DNA from: an uncultured Fretibacterium sp.
Lineage (GTDB): Bacteria > Synergistota > Synergistia > Synergistales > Aminobacteriaceae
DNA: 16,992 nt
Reading direction: 5' to 3'
Assembly (NCBI RefSeq): GCF_938030725.1
Contig: NZ_CALHIQ010000003.1
Coordinates: 1 to 16,992, forward strand
A model generated the notes under the pieces. It was not told the origin of the DNA and searched no databases. It worked only from the letters and a program-made list of their open reading frames with translations. The position numbers and the translations under genes are program-made. Below, in pieces: positions 1-6,682 of this stretch. Every line of letters begins with the position of its first letter. Within the stretch, counting starts at the first letter, position 1.

Positions 1-705
1 GTGCATCACGTTTTCCTTGTCCGTCAAGTCGAGGTGACGCAGGCGGGCGCGGTTGGCCGCCACGAACACCTCGTCGTCCGGCACGCGCCACGCGGCCCAG
101 ATCTTGTTGCCGTAGAACTCGATGACCCACGTCTCGTTCCCGTCCGTCAGGGGCATGGTCTCGCCGGCGTCGTACCAGCCGTACTTCTCGACCAGGTCGC
201 CCATGATCTTGACGGCCTCGCGGGCGGAGGCGGCCCGCTCCAGCATGACGTCCTGAATGAGCCAGGCGTCGAGGGAGCCGGCAGCGTCCTTCTCCATGAT
301 CTGCTGGACCTTTTCGCTGCGCGCATCGGTCACCTGCACGCCGTTGGTGGCCTCGGCGATGGCCACCCCCTTCTCGTTCATGAAGGAATAGCGGGAGAAG
401 AAGTAGCGGTACGTGTGCGGGACCTGCGGGATCTCGTCCAACTGCTGCGCATCCCCCTCATAGCCATGCGCGTCCTTGACCAGCGGGCGCATGGAGCCCT
501 CCGGCCAGTCGGCCTCGGGAATGATGAAAAGACGGGAGTTCGCGGTGCGCGAGTCGTCGTTGTGCGTGATCATGGCGCTGCCATCCACCGTCGCGTTCTT
601 GCCCGCCGCGATCACCGTACAGGCAAACGCTGCGCCCGACAGCAGGCCCAGGAGCAAAAGAGCGGGAAAAAAGACCTTCAGTGCCCGGAACTTTCCTCGA
701 TACAT
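1..705 (-). CDS. Exported C69-family dipeptidase (N-terminal 235 residues, runs off left edge)
   Basis: This is an N-terminal-nucleophile peptidase of family C69 (PepD type), which cleaves dipeptides. Residues 1-28 form a signal peptide: basic residues, then a long Leu/Ala stretch ending AFA. The next residue is Cys29 in CTVIAAGKNATVDG, the usual family start in which the exposed Cys is the nucleophile; removing the leader would therefore create the active enzyme outside the cytoplasm. THNDDSRTANSRLF follows and also fits the family. GGAGGAGG lies just upstream of the ATG at 705 and fixes the start. The gene is probably last or near last in the minus-strand operon, 84 bases after the deacylase stop. 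The C-terminal part lies outside the window, so intactness cannot be judged. A lipoprotein reading of the Cys is possible but less likely. Confidence 0.88.
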   Translation of the reverse strand, partial: MYRGKFRALKVFFPALLLLGLLSGAAFACTVIAAGKNATVDGSAMITHNDDSRTANSRLFIIPEADWPEGSMRPLVKDAHGYEGDAQQLDEIPQVPHTYRYFFSRYSFMNEKGVAIAEATNGVQVTDARSEKVQQIMEKDAAGSLDAWLIQDVMLERAASAREAVKIMGDLVEKYGWYDAGETMPLTDGNETWVIEFYGNKIWAAWRVPDDEVFVAANRARLRHLDLTDKENVMH

Positions 706-789
706 GGTTCTCCTCCTCCATAGATTAAACGAATCTCACCAAAAAGCATCCCTCAACGCGCACTGCACGGCCAAAATCGCCGGTTCGTC

Positions 790-1968
790 CTAATTCCAGA
801 AGACCTTCGAGGGGTCCGCCTTGGAAGGGTCGTGATAAAAGGCTCCCAGCCCCTTCTCCTTGACGTCCGTATAGGTCGGGAAGGAGAGGCGAAGCTCCTT
901 CTCCGGGTCCGTCGCAAAGTCGTTCATCTGGCGGATCATGGCGAGCGTTCCGGAGAGGTGGCGGCCGACGCGGTCCCACATGGGGCAGCCCACGGAGATG
1001 TCGTAGGGGCAGAACAGGAGCTCGTGCTCCGCCGCGGTCTGCAGGAACTCGTCCTTGCCCGTCATCATGAGGTCCTCCGTGATCTTTCCGGCCACGCGGT
1101 CGATAAAGGGTTCGGGCGTCTCCATCAGGATGACCAGCGCATCGCTGAAGTCCCCCACCTCGCGGTGCGTCAGGCCTCGAAGGCTCTTGGGCGACGCCTC
1201 ACACTTCATGGGGAACTCGGTGTCGGTCAACTCCATCGCCGCCATCATCGCCATGTCCTGCGCCCTGTCGTGGGCCACGTAGGTCGCCACGACGGGGTAC
1301 ATCAAGGACGCCTCGTGGGAGTCCACGAAAAGCGTGATGTTTTCCTTACGCGTCAGTTCCATGATTGCGAAGGCAAGCTGTTCCGTGAGGTTCCCGTCCG
1401 GGCGGCCCGGAAAGGTCCGGTTCAGGTTGCGGGAGTCCGTGTAGTCCAGGTTCTGACCTGATGGGTAGTGTACGTAGGTAAACGGGTCAGGCCACTGGTC
1501 CAGCGGGGAGCTGTTGCGGTCCCCGATGCGGTAGGGCTTGGGGCCGAAGGGCGTCTCCACGTGGAGAAACTTCGGGTAAGCGTTGCCCAGCATCCCCACC
1601 GTGGACGCGCTGCGGTTCGCGTGGGGGCAGACGAAGACCCTCCCCTTCTCCACGTTGAGGTTCTCCATGATCAGGTAGGCGGAGAGGGACGTGGCCGGTT
1701 CATAGGGGTGGGTTCCCCCTAGGTAGAGCATCGACCCGCCAGGGACGCCGGAGTCGAAGAGGTAGACGGGCGTGTCCATCTCCGTCCCCTTGATGGGGGG
1801 GAAGTAATCGCTCAGCATAAAGGTCCGCGTAAAGGAGTCGGAGACCACGACGGACTCCTTCATCTCGCGGAGCTCGACGAACTCCCGCCCTCCCAGCCAG
1901 GCCAGCCCCAGCGCGCAGCAGAGCAGGATCAGCTGGCGCAGCTTTGCGCCGCTCTCGTAACTCATCAT
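790..1968 (-). CDS. Membrane-anchored succinylglutamate desuccinylase/aspartoacylase-type zinc deacylase
   Basis: This 392-residue protein belongs to the AstE/AspA branch of the M14 zinc carboxypeptidase fold, which hydrolyses N-acyl amino acids or related amides. The zinc site is visible: GGTHPYEP gives His87 and Glu90, and DSHEA gives His218. NLNRTFPG (181-188) carries the substrate-binding Arg184. Glu283 in LMETPEP may be the catalytic Glu, placed by position only. A hydrophobic segment at about 12-27 looks like an uncleaved anchor, so the enzyme probably faces the outside. Two adjacent ATGs (1968 and 1965) follow AGAGGTG; upstream codons are low-complexity and overlap the 61-residue gene, so I reject a longer start. 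It lies 13 bases after that gene, in an operon with a permease, which suggests that substrate is deacylated around import. The exact substrate is unknown. Confidence 0.85.
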   Translation of the reverse strand: MMSYESGAKLRQLILLCCALGLAWLGGREFVELREMKESVVVSDSFTRTFMLSDYFPPIKGTEMDTPVYLFDSGVPGGSMLYLGGTHPYEPATSLSAYLIMENLNVEKGRVFVCPHANRSASTVGMLGNAYPKFLHVETPFGPKPYRIGDRNSSPLDQWPDPFTYVHYPSGQNLDYTDSRNLNRTFPGRPDGNLTEQLAFAIMELTRKENITLFVDSHEASLMYPVVATYVAHDRAQDMAMMAAMELTDTEFPMKCEASPKSLRGLTHREVGDFSDALVILMETPEPFIDRVAGKITEDLMMTGKDEFLQTAAEHELLFCPYDISVGCPMWDRVGRHLSGTLAMIRQMNDFATDPEKELRLSFPTYTDVKEKGLGAFYHDPSKADPSKVFWN

Positions 1969-1981
1969 GTCCGCACCTCTG

Positions 1982-2167
1982 CTACTTGATGTGCAGCGCA
2001 CGCAGCAGGAAGGGGATGAGCGTGTAAGCGTAGACGATGTCGTACACGATGCTCCTGCGCGTCTTGCGAGCGAACAGGCCGCGAAGCAACAGGAGGGCGA
2101 CACCCCCCGCCATGATGAAGTAGAACTGGTGGATCACCTCGTTGGAAAGGCGCAGAAAGTCTTCCAT
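1982..2167 (-). CDS. Small two-helix membrane protein of unknown function
   Basis: A 61-residue protein with a perfect AAGGAGG seven bases before its ATG. It has two hydrophobic stretches (about 15-32 and 41-56) separated by a basic loop, LFARKTRRS, which by the positive-inside rule should be cytoplasmic. It sits between the TRAP-like permease (17 bases away) and the deacylase (13 bases away), so it is almost certainly co-translated with them. Canonical TRAP systems have a four-helix small subunit (DctQ). This protein is in the right place but is far too short, and I see no DctQ motif. It could be a reduced small subunit or an assembly factor for the permease. I do not recognise a named family. 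Confidence 0.72.
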   Translation of the reverse strand: MEDFLRLSNEVIHQFYFIMAGGVALLLLRGLFARKTRRSIVYDIVYAYTLIPFLLRALHIK

Positions 2168-2184
2168 TAAAAAACCTCCTTGGT

Positions 2185-3480
2185 CTAGTTGAAGATCAGC
2201 CATTTGAAGTCGTTTGCGTAGATCAGCATCCCCACCGCAACGAGCCCCATGAAGATGGCCGGAACCAGGATCGAGCGCAGGAAGGAGAGGTAAGAACCCT
2301 TGTACCCCGAGACCTCGATGGCCACGCGCCCCGATATCCTGGAGGGAGGCAGGCAGTCCCCCAGCGGGAAGATGAGGCTGAGAGCCGTTGCGACGATCGT
2401 GACGTTTACTCCGATGGAGTTGAAGAGGAAGATGAGGGGCGTCCCCAGGATGATGCCGCTGCTGTAGCTCAGGGCACCCTGGGCAAAGGGCAGGACGAAC
2501 GGGGCGAAGGCGTAAATCAGCCTCACGGGAAGCGTGACGAACGTGATCGCGATCAGGCCGCGCACCCCCGTCGCCGCCATGATGTTGACGAGGACTCCCA
2601 CGCTGATGACCGTAGCCAGCAGGGGGAACACCTGTTCCGAGGTCTCGGAGAGGACTCCGTACCACCCTGAAAGGCCCAGTTTCCGGGGAGACAGGAGCAT
2701 CGCAACAGCCGTGCTGATGATGAAAATCAACGGGATCCCAAGGATCGGAATATAGAACGCCGCGTACTTTGAGAGGACCAGGAGCAGGATCAGCACGATA
2801 AGGGGCGTCGCGATGCGGAAGGCCGTCATCCCCTCGGGAGGCACCGGAAGGGAGGCCAGGACCTCGTCCTTGGGCTTCGGCTCGCCGCCCCGCAGGAGGT
2901 AGAACACCGTGAAGACCGTGATGACGGCGATCGGAGCCAGAAGGGGCACGTCAAAACCCACGTAGGGCATGTTGGCCTGTGCGCACATCAACATAACCCA
3001 CAGGTTGATGGGCGGCGCCACGGCCGCCAGCATCGAGGTGACGTAGATGAAGGCCACGATCCTCGTCTCGCGAATCCCCATAAAGCGCAGCACCGTGGCC
3101 ACCATGCCGCCGACCACGAACATCGAAACGCTGCCCGCCCCCGTGAGGGCGCCGGGGATCAGCATGATGATGGCCAGGAGGAAGAAAAGCACCCATTTGT
3201 GCTCGTAGAAGCGGCCCACCATCCGGCGGACCAGCGCATCCATAGCGCCCGTGGCGGAGTAGAAGTTGATGAAGATCGAGGCTGTGAGGAAGGTAAAGGC
3301 CACGTCGAAATACGTGAACGTCCCCTCTACAAAGAGGCGCACCGGGAACCCCAGCTTGCCGACGAGAGCCCCCACAACGGCCGTGACCACCATGGAGAGC
3401 TCAGGGGACTTGAGCTTCCAGCTCGCCAGGGCGAAGGTCACGACCATCGCGGCGAGGACCTGCGACGTTTCCGCGTACAT
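2185..3480 (-). CDS. TRAP-type (DctM-like) large permease
   Basis: This 431-residue polytopic membrane protein has about 11-12 hydrophobic helices. Length and pattern fit the large permease of TRAP transporters: GAMDALVRRMVG, then PGALTGAGSVSMFVVGG in the first half, VAPPINLWVML, and a repeated half ending in PLGDCLPPSRISG. TRAP permeases use ion gradients to import organic acids and similar anions delivered by a periplasmic binding protein. The start ATG at 3480 follows a GA-rich, weak ribosome site (GAGGGGG). It lies 15 bases after the DUF6305-like gene. No DctP-type binding protein or normal DctQ subunit is visible, so either the exported DUF6305-like protein takes that role or the partner is encoded elsewhere. 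The substrate is probably linked to the deacylase next door. Confidence 0.85.
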   Translation of the reverse strand: MYAETSQVLAAMVVTFALASWKLKSPELSMVVTAVVGALVGKLGFPVRLFVEGTFTYFDVAFTFLTASIFINFYSATGAMDALVRRMVGRFYEHKWVLFFLLAIIMLIPGALTGAGSVSMFVVGGMVATVLRFMGIRETRIVAFIYVTSMLAAVAPPINLWVMLMCAQANMPYVGFDVPLLAPIAVITVFTVFYLLRGGEPKPKDEVLASLPVPPEGMTAFRIATPLIVLILLLVLSKYAAFYIPILGIPLIFIISTAVAMLLSPRKLGLSGWYGVLSETSEQVFPLLATVISVGVLVNIMAATGVRGLIAITFVTLPVRLIYAFAPFVLPFAQGALSYSSGIILGTPLIFLFNSIGVNVTIVATALSLIFPLGDCLPPSRISGRVAIEVSGYKGSYLSFLRSILVPAIFMGLVAVGMLIYANDFKWLIFN

Positions 3481-3495
3481 GGCAACCCCCTCAGA

Positions 3496-4086
3496 CTATT
3501 TGCCGTACATCGCCTTCGCGAAGGCGTTGAGCTCCATGGCGCTCTTCAGGTAGGTGATCGGAACGTTGTGCTCCTCGGCGAACTTCGTGAACTTGCCGTC
3601 CTCGTCCCCCTCACGGTTGACGACGATGTGGCTCGCAAAGGGAAGGATCGCGTCAATGGAGCGCTCGTCCGCGCTGCCCGGCTTCCCGCGGCGCGCCTTG
3701 CCCTCGATATGGGCCGCGATGACCTGCAGGTTCAGCTCCTTCGCCTTGGCCATCAGTGCGTTCAGGCGCTCGATCTCCTGATCGATGGTGATGCCCGAAG
3801 CGCCAAGGCCCTTGGCCGATGAGCCGATCACCACGAGGACGGTCTTGTAGCCGCCGCTCTCGAGGTCCTCAGGCTTGGGCTCCGCGTTGTAAGTCAGGTC
3901 GTTCACGACGCCCGCACGGGTCACAAGAAGCCGCCCCATCTTGCCGCCAGGCCCCTGCCCCGCATTGGTGATCAGGAGGGGCTCCTGCCCCTGCGGAGGC
4001 TCCGCCCCCTCCAGCTCGGCATACGCCAATCCAGCCGTGACCAACAACAAAAGAATCGCAAGCAGACCGATTTTCTTCATTTCCAA
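3496..4086 (-). CDS. Exported DUF6305-like protein, probable TTG start
   Basis: A small exported protein of 196 residues. The ATG at 4080 would start MKKIGLLAILLLL, a clear signal peptide ending near AYA, but it lies 12 bases from the strong AAGGAGG. A TTG two codons upstream (4086) is spaced six bases from it, so I place the start at TTG. The mature part has LLITNAGQGPGGKMGRLL, a hydrophobic strand TVLVVIGSSAKGLGASGI, and a later HIEGKARRGKPGSADERSID followed by ILPFASHIVV. This alternating pattern suggests a Rossmann-like fold. I match it from memory to DUF6305, which I recall beside TRAP-like permeases in Synergistota and some Firmicutes. It is the first gene of the operon and could be the extracytoplasmic partner of the permease. 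Biochemical function is unknown. Confidence 0.75.
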   Translation of the reverse strand: MEMKKIGLLAILLLLVTAGLAYAELEGAEPPQGQEPLLITNAGQGPGGKMGRLLVTRAGVVNDLTYNAEPKPEDLESGGYKTVLVVIGSSAKGLGASGITIDQEIERLNALMAKAKELNLQVIAAHIEGKARRGKPGSADERSIDAILPFASHIVVNREGDEDGKFTKFAEEHNVPITYLKSAMELNAFAKAMYGK

Positions 4087-4239
4087 AGAAAACCTCCTTA
4101 AAAAAAGATATTTGAGATTACCTCCCATCGCCGCGACGAGAGGACGCTTCATCCGGACATCCTGCACCACCCATCAGGCCCATTCCGGAATTCAACGCAC
4201 AAAAGCAAGAAAGAATTAAAGGACACCCTTTTATGGCTG

Positions 4240-4260
4240 ATTTTACCATAAGTTATTATA
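4240..4260 (-). promoter_or_regulatory. Candidate -10 elements for the transport operon
   Basis: Reading the minus strand, a perfect TATAAT lies at 4260-4255. An extended -10 element, TGGTAAAAT, lies at 4248-4240. Neither has a good -35 box at normal spacing. Either would give a leader of roughly 145-165 bases before the TTG start at 4086. Which one is used cannot be told from sequence alone. Confidence 0.4.
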
Positions 4261-4290
4261 AGGGATTCGTCGGATAAAACGGCTTTCCGA

Positions 4291-4309
4291 TGGAAAAATA
4301 TATTTTCCA
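4291..4309. repeat. 19-base inverted repeat, possible operator
   Basis: TGGAAAA and TTTTCCA form a perfect 7-bp inverted repeat around the five bases ATATA. It lies between the two divergent transcription units, in the AT-rich part. The symmetry and place suit a repressor or activator site for either operon. No regulator gene is in the window to pair it with. Confidence 0.4.
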
Positions 4310-4341
4310 AATAGACACGCCAGCGCCAGGTGCCCCACGGC

Positions 4342-4366
4342 AAAGCCGCCAGGGCTTTCCTTTTTT
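4342..4366 (+). terminator. Terminator-like hairpin in the leader of the glycan operon
   Basis: AAAGCC and GGCTTT form a 6-bp stem with a 5-base loop, followed by CC and six T. This is a modest intrinsic terminator on the plus strand, 115 bases before the aminotransferase start, with no plus-strand gene upstream. If the promoter lies in the AT-rich part to the left, it would act as an attenuator. The stem is short, so function is uncertain. Confidence 0.4.
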
Positions 4367-4480
4367 CGCGTGGTGCGCTAAACTTCCTGCATGAATACGA
4401 CAATACGCCCCTCCTGCGACGATCCGCGGAAGTCGCGGGAGCTGTCGTTTGAATTTTTGACGAACTGGAGGCCTTCTGCA

Positions 4481-5644
4481 ATGGCAAAGCAGGATCGCAT
4501 TTACCTTTCCCCGCCCCACATGAGCGGGGACGAGGCCGTCCGGGTGAGCGAGGCCTTCGCCTCCAACTGGATCGCCCCGCTGGGGCCTCACGTCGAGGCC
4601 TTCGAAAGGGAGGTCGCGGAGCGCGTCGGAGTGCGCGCCGCCCTGGCCACCTCGTCGGGGACGGCCGCCCTGCACCTGGCCGGAGCGCTCCTGGGCATCG
4701 GTCGAGGGGACCTCGTGCTGTGCGCCTCCTTCACCTTCGCCGCCTCCGTCGCCCCCGCCTTCCACGCCGGCGCGGAGCTCGCCTTTGTCGACTCGGAACC
4801 CGGCTCGTGGAACATGAGCCCCGACGCGCTGGAGCGGGCCCTGGCCGACTGCGAAAAAAGGGGGAAGCTGCCGAAGGCCATCATCCTGGTGGACCTCTAC
4901 GGCCAGAGCTGCGACATGGATCCGCTGTTGGCGCTCTCCGCACGCTACGGCGTCCCCGTGATCGAGGACGCCGCCGAAGCGCTGGGGTCGACGTACAGGG
5001 GGCGACCCAACGGCTCCTTCGGGGCCTTTGCGGCGCTCTCCTTCAACGGCAACAAGATCATCACGACGTCCGGAGGCGGTATGCTGCTCTCCAACGACGA
5101 GGAGGCCATCGCCCGCGCACGCTTTCTGGCGACGCAGGCGCGCGACCCCGCGCCCTGGTACCAGCACTCCACGCTGGGCTGGAACTATCGCCTCAGCAAC
5201 GTGCTGGCCGGCATCGGCCGCGGGCAACTGGTGCACCTGGACGAACGGATCGCGGCCAGGCGCCGGATATTTGATCGCTACGTCGAGGCGCTGGGGGAGG
5301 TCCAAGGTCTCTCCTTCATGCCGGAGCCGTCCTGGAGCTGCAGCAACCGCTGGCTCTCCGCCGTCGTCCTGACGGACCCCATCAAGGCCTCCCCGCTCTC
5401 CGTGCTGGAGCGCCTGGAGTCCTGCAACATCGAGGGGCGGCCCCTCTGGAAGCCCATGCACCTTCAGCCCGTCTTCAAGGGAGCGGACTACTGGCCCCAC
5501 GAGCCGGGCCTGAACGTGTCGAGGGACCTGTTCGAGCGCGGCCTGTGCCTGCCCTCCGGCACGGCCATGACGGAACGGCAGCAGGACCGCGTCATCGCCG
5601 CCGTCCGCGAGGCCGTCGGCGCGCCGAAGGTCATCGCCGTCTAG
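4481..5644 (+). CDS. PLP-dependent sugar aminotransferase, DegT/DnrJ/EryC1/StrS family (PglE-like)
   Basis: This 387-residue protein adds an amino group, normally from glutamate, to a nucleotide-linked keto-sugar. It starts RIYLSPPHMSGDE and has SSGTAALHLA for phosphate binding, VIEDAAEALGS with Asp163 for the pyridine nitrogen, and SFNGNKIITTSGGG with Lys192 as the PLP lysine. VDLYGQSCDMD and the C-terminal GLCLPSGTAMTE resemble PglE-type enzymes that make UDP-4-amino sugars for bacillosamine. I choose ATG 4481, nine bases after TGGAGG, because upstream in-frame residues lack family similarity and the earlier ATG at 4391 has no ribosome site. It heads the glycan operon, four bases before a PglC-like transferase. 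The 4,6-dehydratase that would supply its substrate (PglF type) is not in the window. Confidence 0.9.
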   Translation: MAKQDRIYLSPPHMSGDEAVRVSEAFASNWIAPLGPHVEAFEREVAERVGVRAALATSSGTAALHLAGALLGIGRGDLVLCASFTFAASVAPAFHAGAELAFVDSEPGSWNMSPDALERALADCEKRGKLPKAIILVDLYGQSCDMDPLLALSARYGVPVIEDAAEALGSTYRGRPNGSFGAFAALSFNGNKIITTSGGGMLLSNDEEAIARARFLATQARDPAPWYQHSTLGWNYRLSNVLAGIGRGQLVHLDERIAARRRIFDRYVEALGEVQGLSFMPEPSWSCSNRWLSAVVLTDPIKASPLSVLERLESCNIEGRPLWKPMHLQPVFKGADYWPHEPGLNVSRDLFERGLCLPSGTAMTERQQDRVIAAVREAVGAPKVIAV

Positions 5645-5648
5645 TACA

Positions 5649-6245
5649 ATGCTCAAGCGCCTTCTGGACGTCGCTGGGGCCGCGTTGGGGCTCCTCCTCC
5701 TCTCCCCCGTCATGCTGGCCGTCGCGGCCTGCGTGCGGCGGCGCATGGGTCCCCCCTCCGTCTTCGTTCAGACGCGAGCCGGGCGCGGAGGCAAGCCCTT
5801 CGCCCTCTACAAGTTCCGCTCCATGACGGACGAGCGAGGTCCCGACGGAAACCTCCTGCCGGACGCCGAGCGCCTGACGCCCTTCGGGCGGTTCCTGCGC
5901 CGCACGAGCCTGGACGAGCTGCCTCAGCTCTGGAACGTCCTGCGGGGCGACATGAGCCTCGTCGGGCCTCGCCCGCTCTTGACGCAGTACGTGCCGCTCT
6001 ACGACGCCCGGCAGCGAAAGCGCCTCGACGTCAGACCGGGCATCACGGGGTGGGCGCAGGTCAACGGGCGCAACGCGCTCTCCTGGTCGGCGAAGTTCGA
6101 GTTGGATGTCTGGTACGTGGAGCACCGCTCGCCGGGATTGGACCTGAAGATCATCCTGCTGACCATAAAGAAGGTGCTGGCGCGCGAGGGTATCTCCGCA
6201 CCGGGCGAGGACACCATGCCGCCGTTCGAGGGAAATAAATTATGA
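5649..6245 (+). CDS. Monotopic phosphoglycosyl transferase (PglC-like)
   Basis: A 198-residue bacterial sugar transferase that moves a sugar-1-phosphate from a UDP-sugar to undecaprenyl phosphate, starting a glycan on the inner face of the membrane. It has the minimal PglC length, without the extra N-terminal helices of WbaP. Residues 1-28 hold the re-entrant membrane helix LLDVAGAALGLLLLSPVML. KFRSMT, then RRTSLDELPQLWNV with the catalytic pair Asp89-Glu90, SLVGPRPLL and PGITGWAQVNGRN are all present in order. Its start is four bases after the aminotransferase stop with no clear ribosome site, so translation is probably coupled. The PglE-like gene before it and the PglD-like gene downstream suggest that the substrate is a UDP-bacillosamine-type diamino sugar. 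Confidence 0.92.
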   Translation: MLKRLLDVAGAALGLLLLSPVMLAVAACVRRRMGPPSVFVQTRAGRGGKPFALYKFRSMTDERGPDGNLLPDAERLTPFGRFLRRTSLDELPQLWNVLRGDMSLVGPRPLLTQYVPLYDARQRKRLDVRPGITGWAQVNGRNALSWSAKFELDVWYVEHRSPGLDLKIILLTIKKVLAREGISAPGEDTMPPFEGNKL

Positions 6246-6682
6246 AAATACACCACATTGGCTACGCCGTTAACGAACTGGAAAGCGCAGCAGAGAAATT
6301 TCACCGTTTGGGGTATATCCCCTCCGGCGCGCCCGTCGATGACACCGCGCGAGGCGTGCAAATTCAATTTTTTGAGGACATTCACGGCGTGAAGGTAGAA
6401 TTGGTGGCACCGCTCAAAGAATCCTCCCCGGTCAGCGGATGGCTGAAGAAGAATGGAAACTCCCCATACCACATCTGCTACGAGAGCCTAGACATCGAGC
6501 GGGACATCGCCACCATGCAGGAACAGGGCTTCATGCTGCTGGAGCGCCCTGCCCCTGCGCCAGCGATGGGGCAAAGGCGCGTGGCATTTCTTTACAGTCG
6601 GCCGACAGGGCTCCTGGAGCTTGTCGAAAATGGTCATGGGCCCCTCGACAGCGGCCCTGAAAGGAACGATTCTCTCTTATGA
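6242..6682 (+). CDS. VOC-fold protein, methylmalonyl-CoA epimerase-like
   Basis: A 146-residue protein of the vicinal oxygen chelate (glyoxalase/epimerase) fold. It opens IHHIGYAVNELESAAEKF, like methylmalonyl-CoA epimerases, and keeps a likely metal site: His5, Glu53 in VELV, His77 in YHICYE and Glu127 in LLELVE. The reaction could be an epimerisation or isomerisation of an acyl thioester, which would fit the KASIII and ACP genes downstream. Its ATG overlaps the preceding stop by four bases (ATGA), and its own stop overlaps the KASIII start the same way. The 5' half is poorer in G+C than the genes before it (two of the first three 60-base lines are about 43%), suggesting recent acquisition. 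The substrate is not determinable. Confidence 0.75.
   Translation: MKIHHIGYAVNELESAAEKFHRLGYIPSGAPVDDTARGVQIQFFEDIHGVKVELVAPLKESSPVSGWLKKNGNSPYHICYESLDIERDIATMQEQGFMLLERPAPAPAMGQRRVAFLYSRPTGLLELVENGHGPLDSGPERNDSLL

Larger units (their letters stand above)
4087..4480. other. Divergent intergenic control region, AT-rich
   Basis: No gene is visible across these 394 bases. The stretch 4200-4315 is markedly richer in A/T than its surroundings and must carry promoters for both the minus-strand transport operon and the plus-strand glycan operon. It also contains a 19-base inverted repeat and a terminator-like hairpin (listed separately). Between 4413 and 4439 a further imperfect 8-bp stem (CCTGCGAC with GTCGCGGG, 11-base loop) can form in the leader of the plus-strand transcript. 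The aminotransferase frame stays open back to an ATG at 4391, but that ATG has no ribosome site. Confidence 0.6.

Noticed and set aside
1..705. C69 enzyme as a lipoprotein
   Set aside because: The residues before Cys29 (AFA) are a poor lipobox, and the Cys is the expected catalytic nucleophile in CTVIAAGK.
1..723. 240-codon plus-strand open frame at the left edge
   Set aside because: The opposite strand encodes a clear C69 dipeptidase with signal peptide and ribosome site; the plus-strand translation is rich in Arg, His and Val with no family pattern.
4256..5746. 496-codon minus-strand open frame opposite the aminotransferase
   Set aside because: Shadow frame: the plus-strand aminotransferase is complete with PLP motifs, and the minus translation is low complexity.
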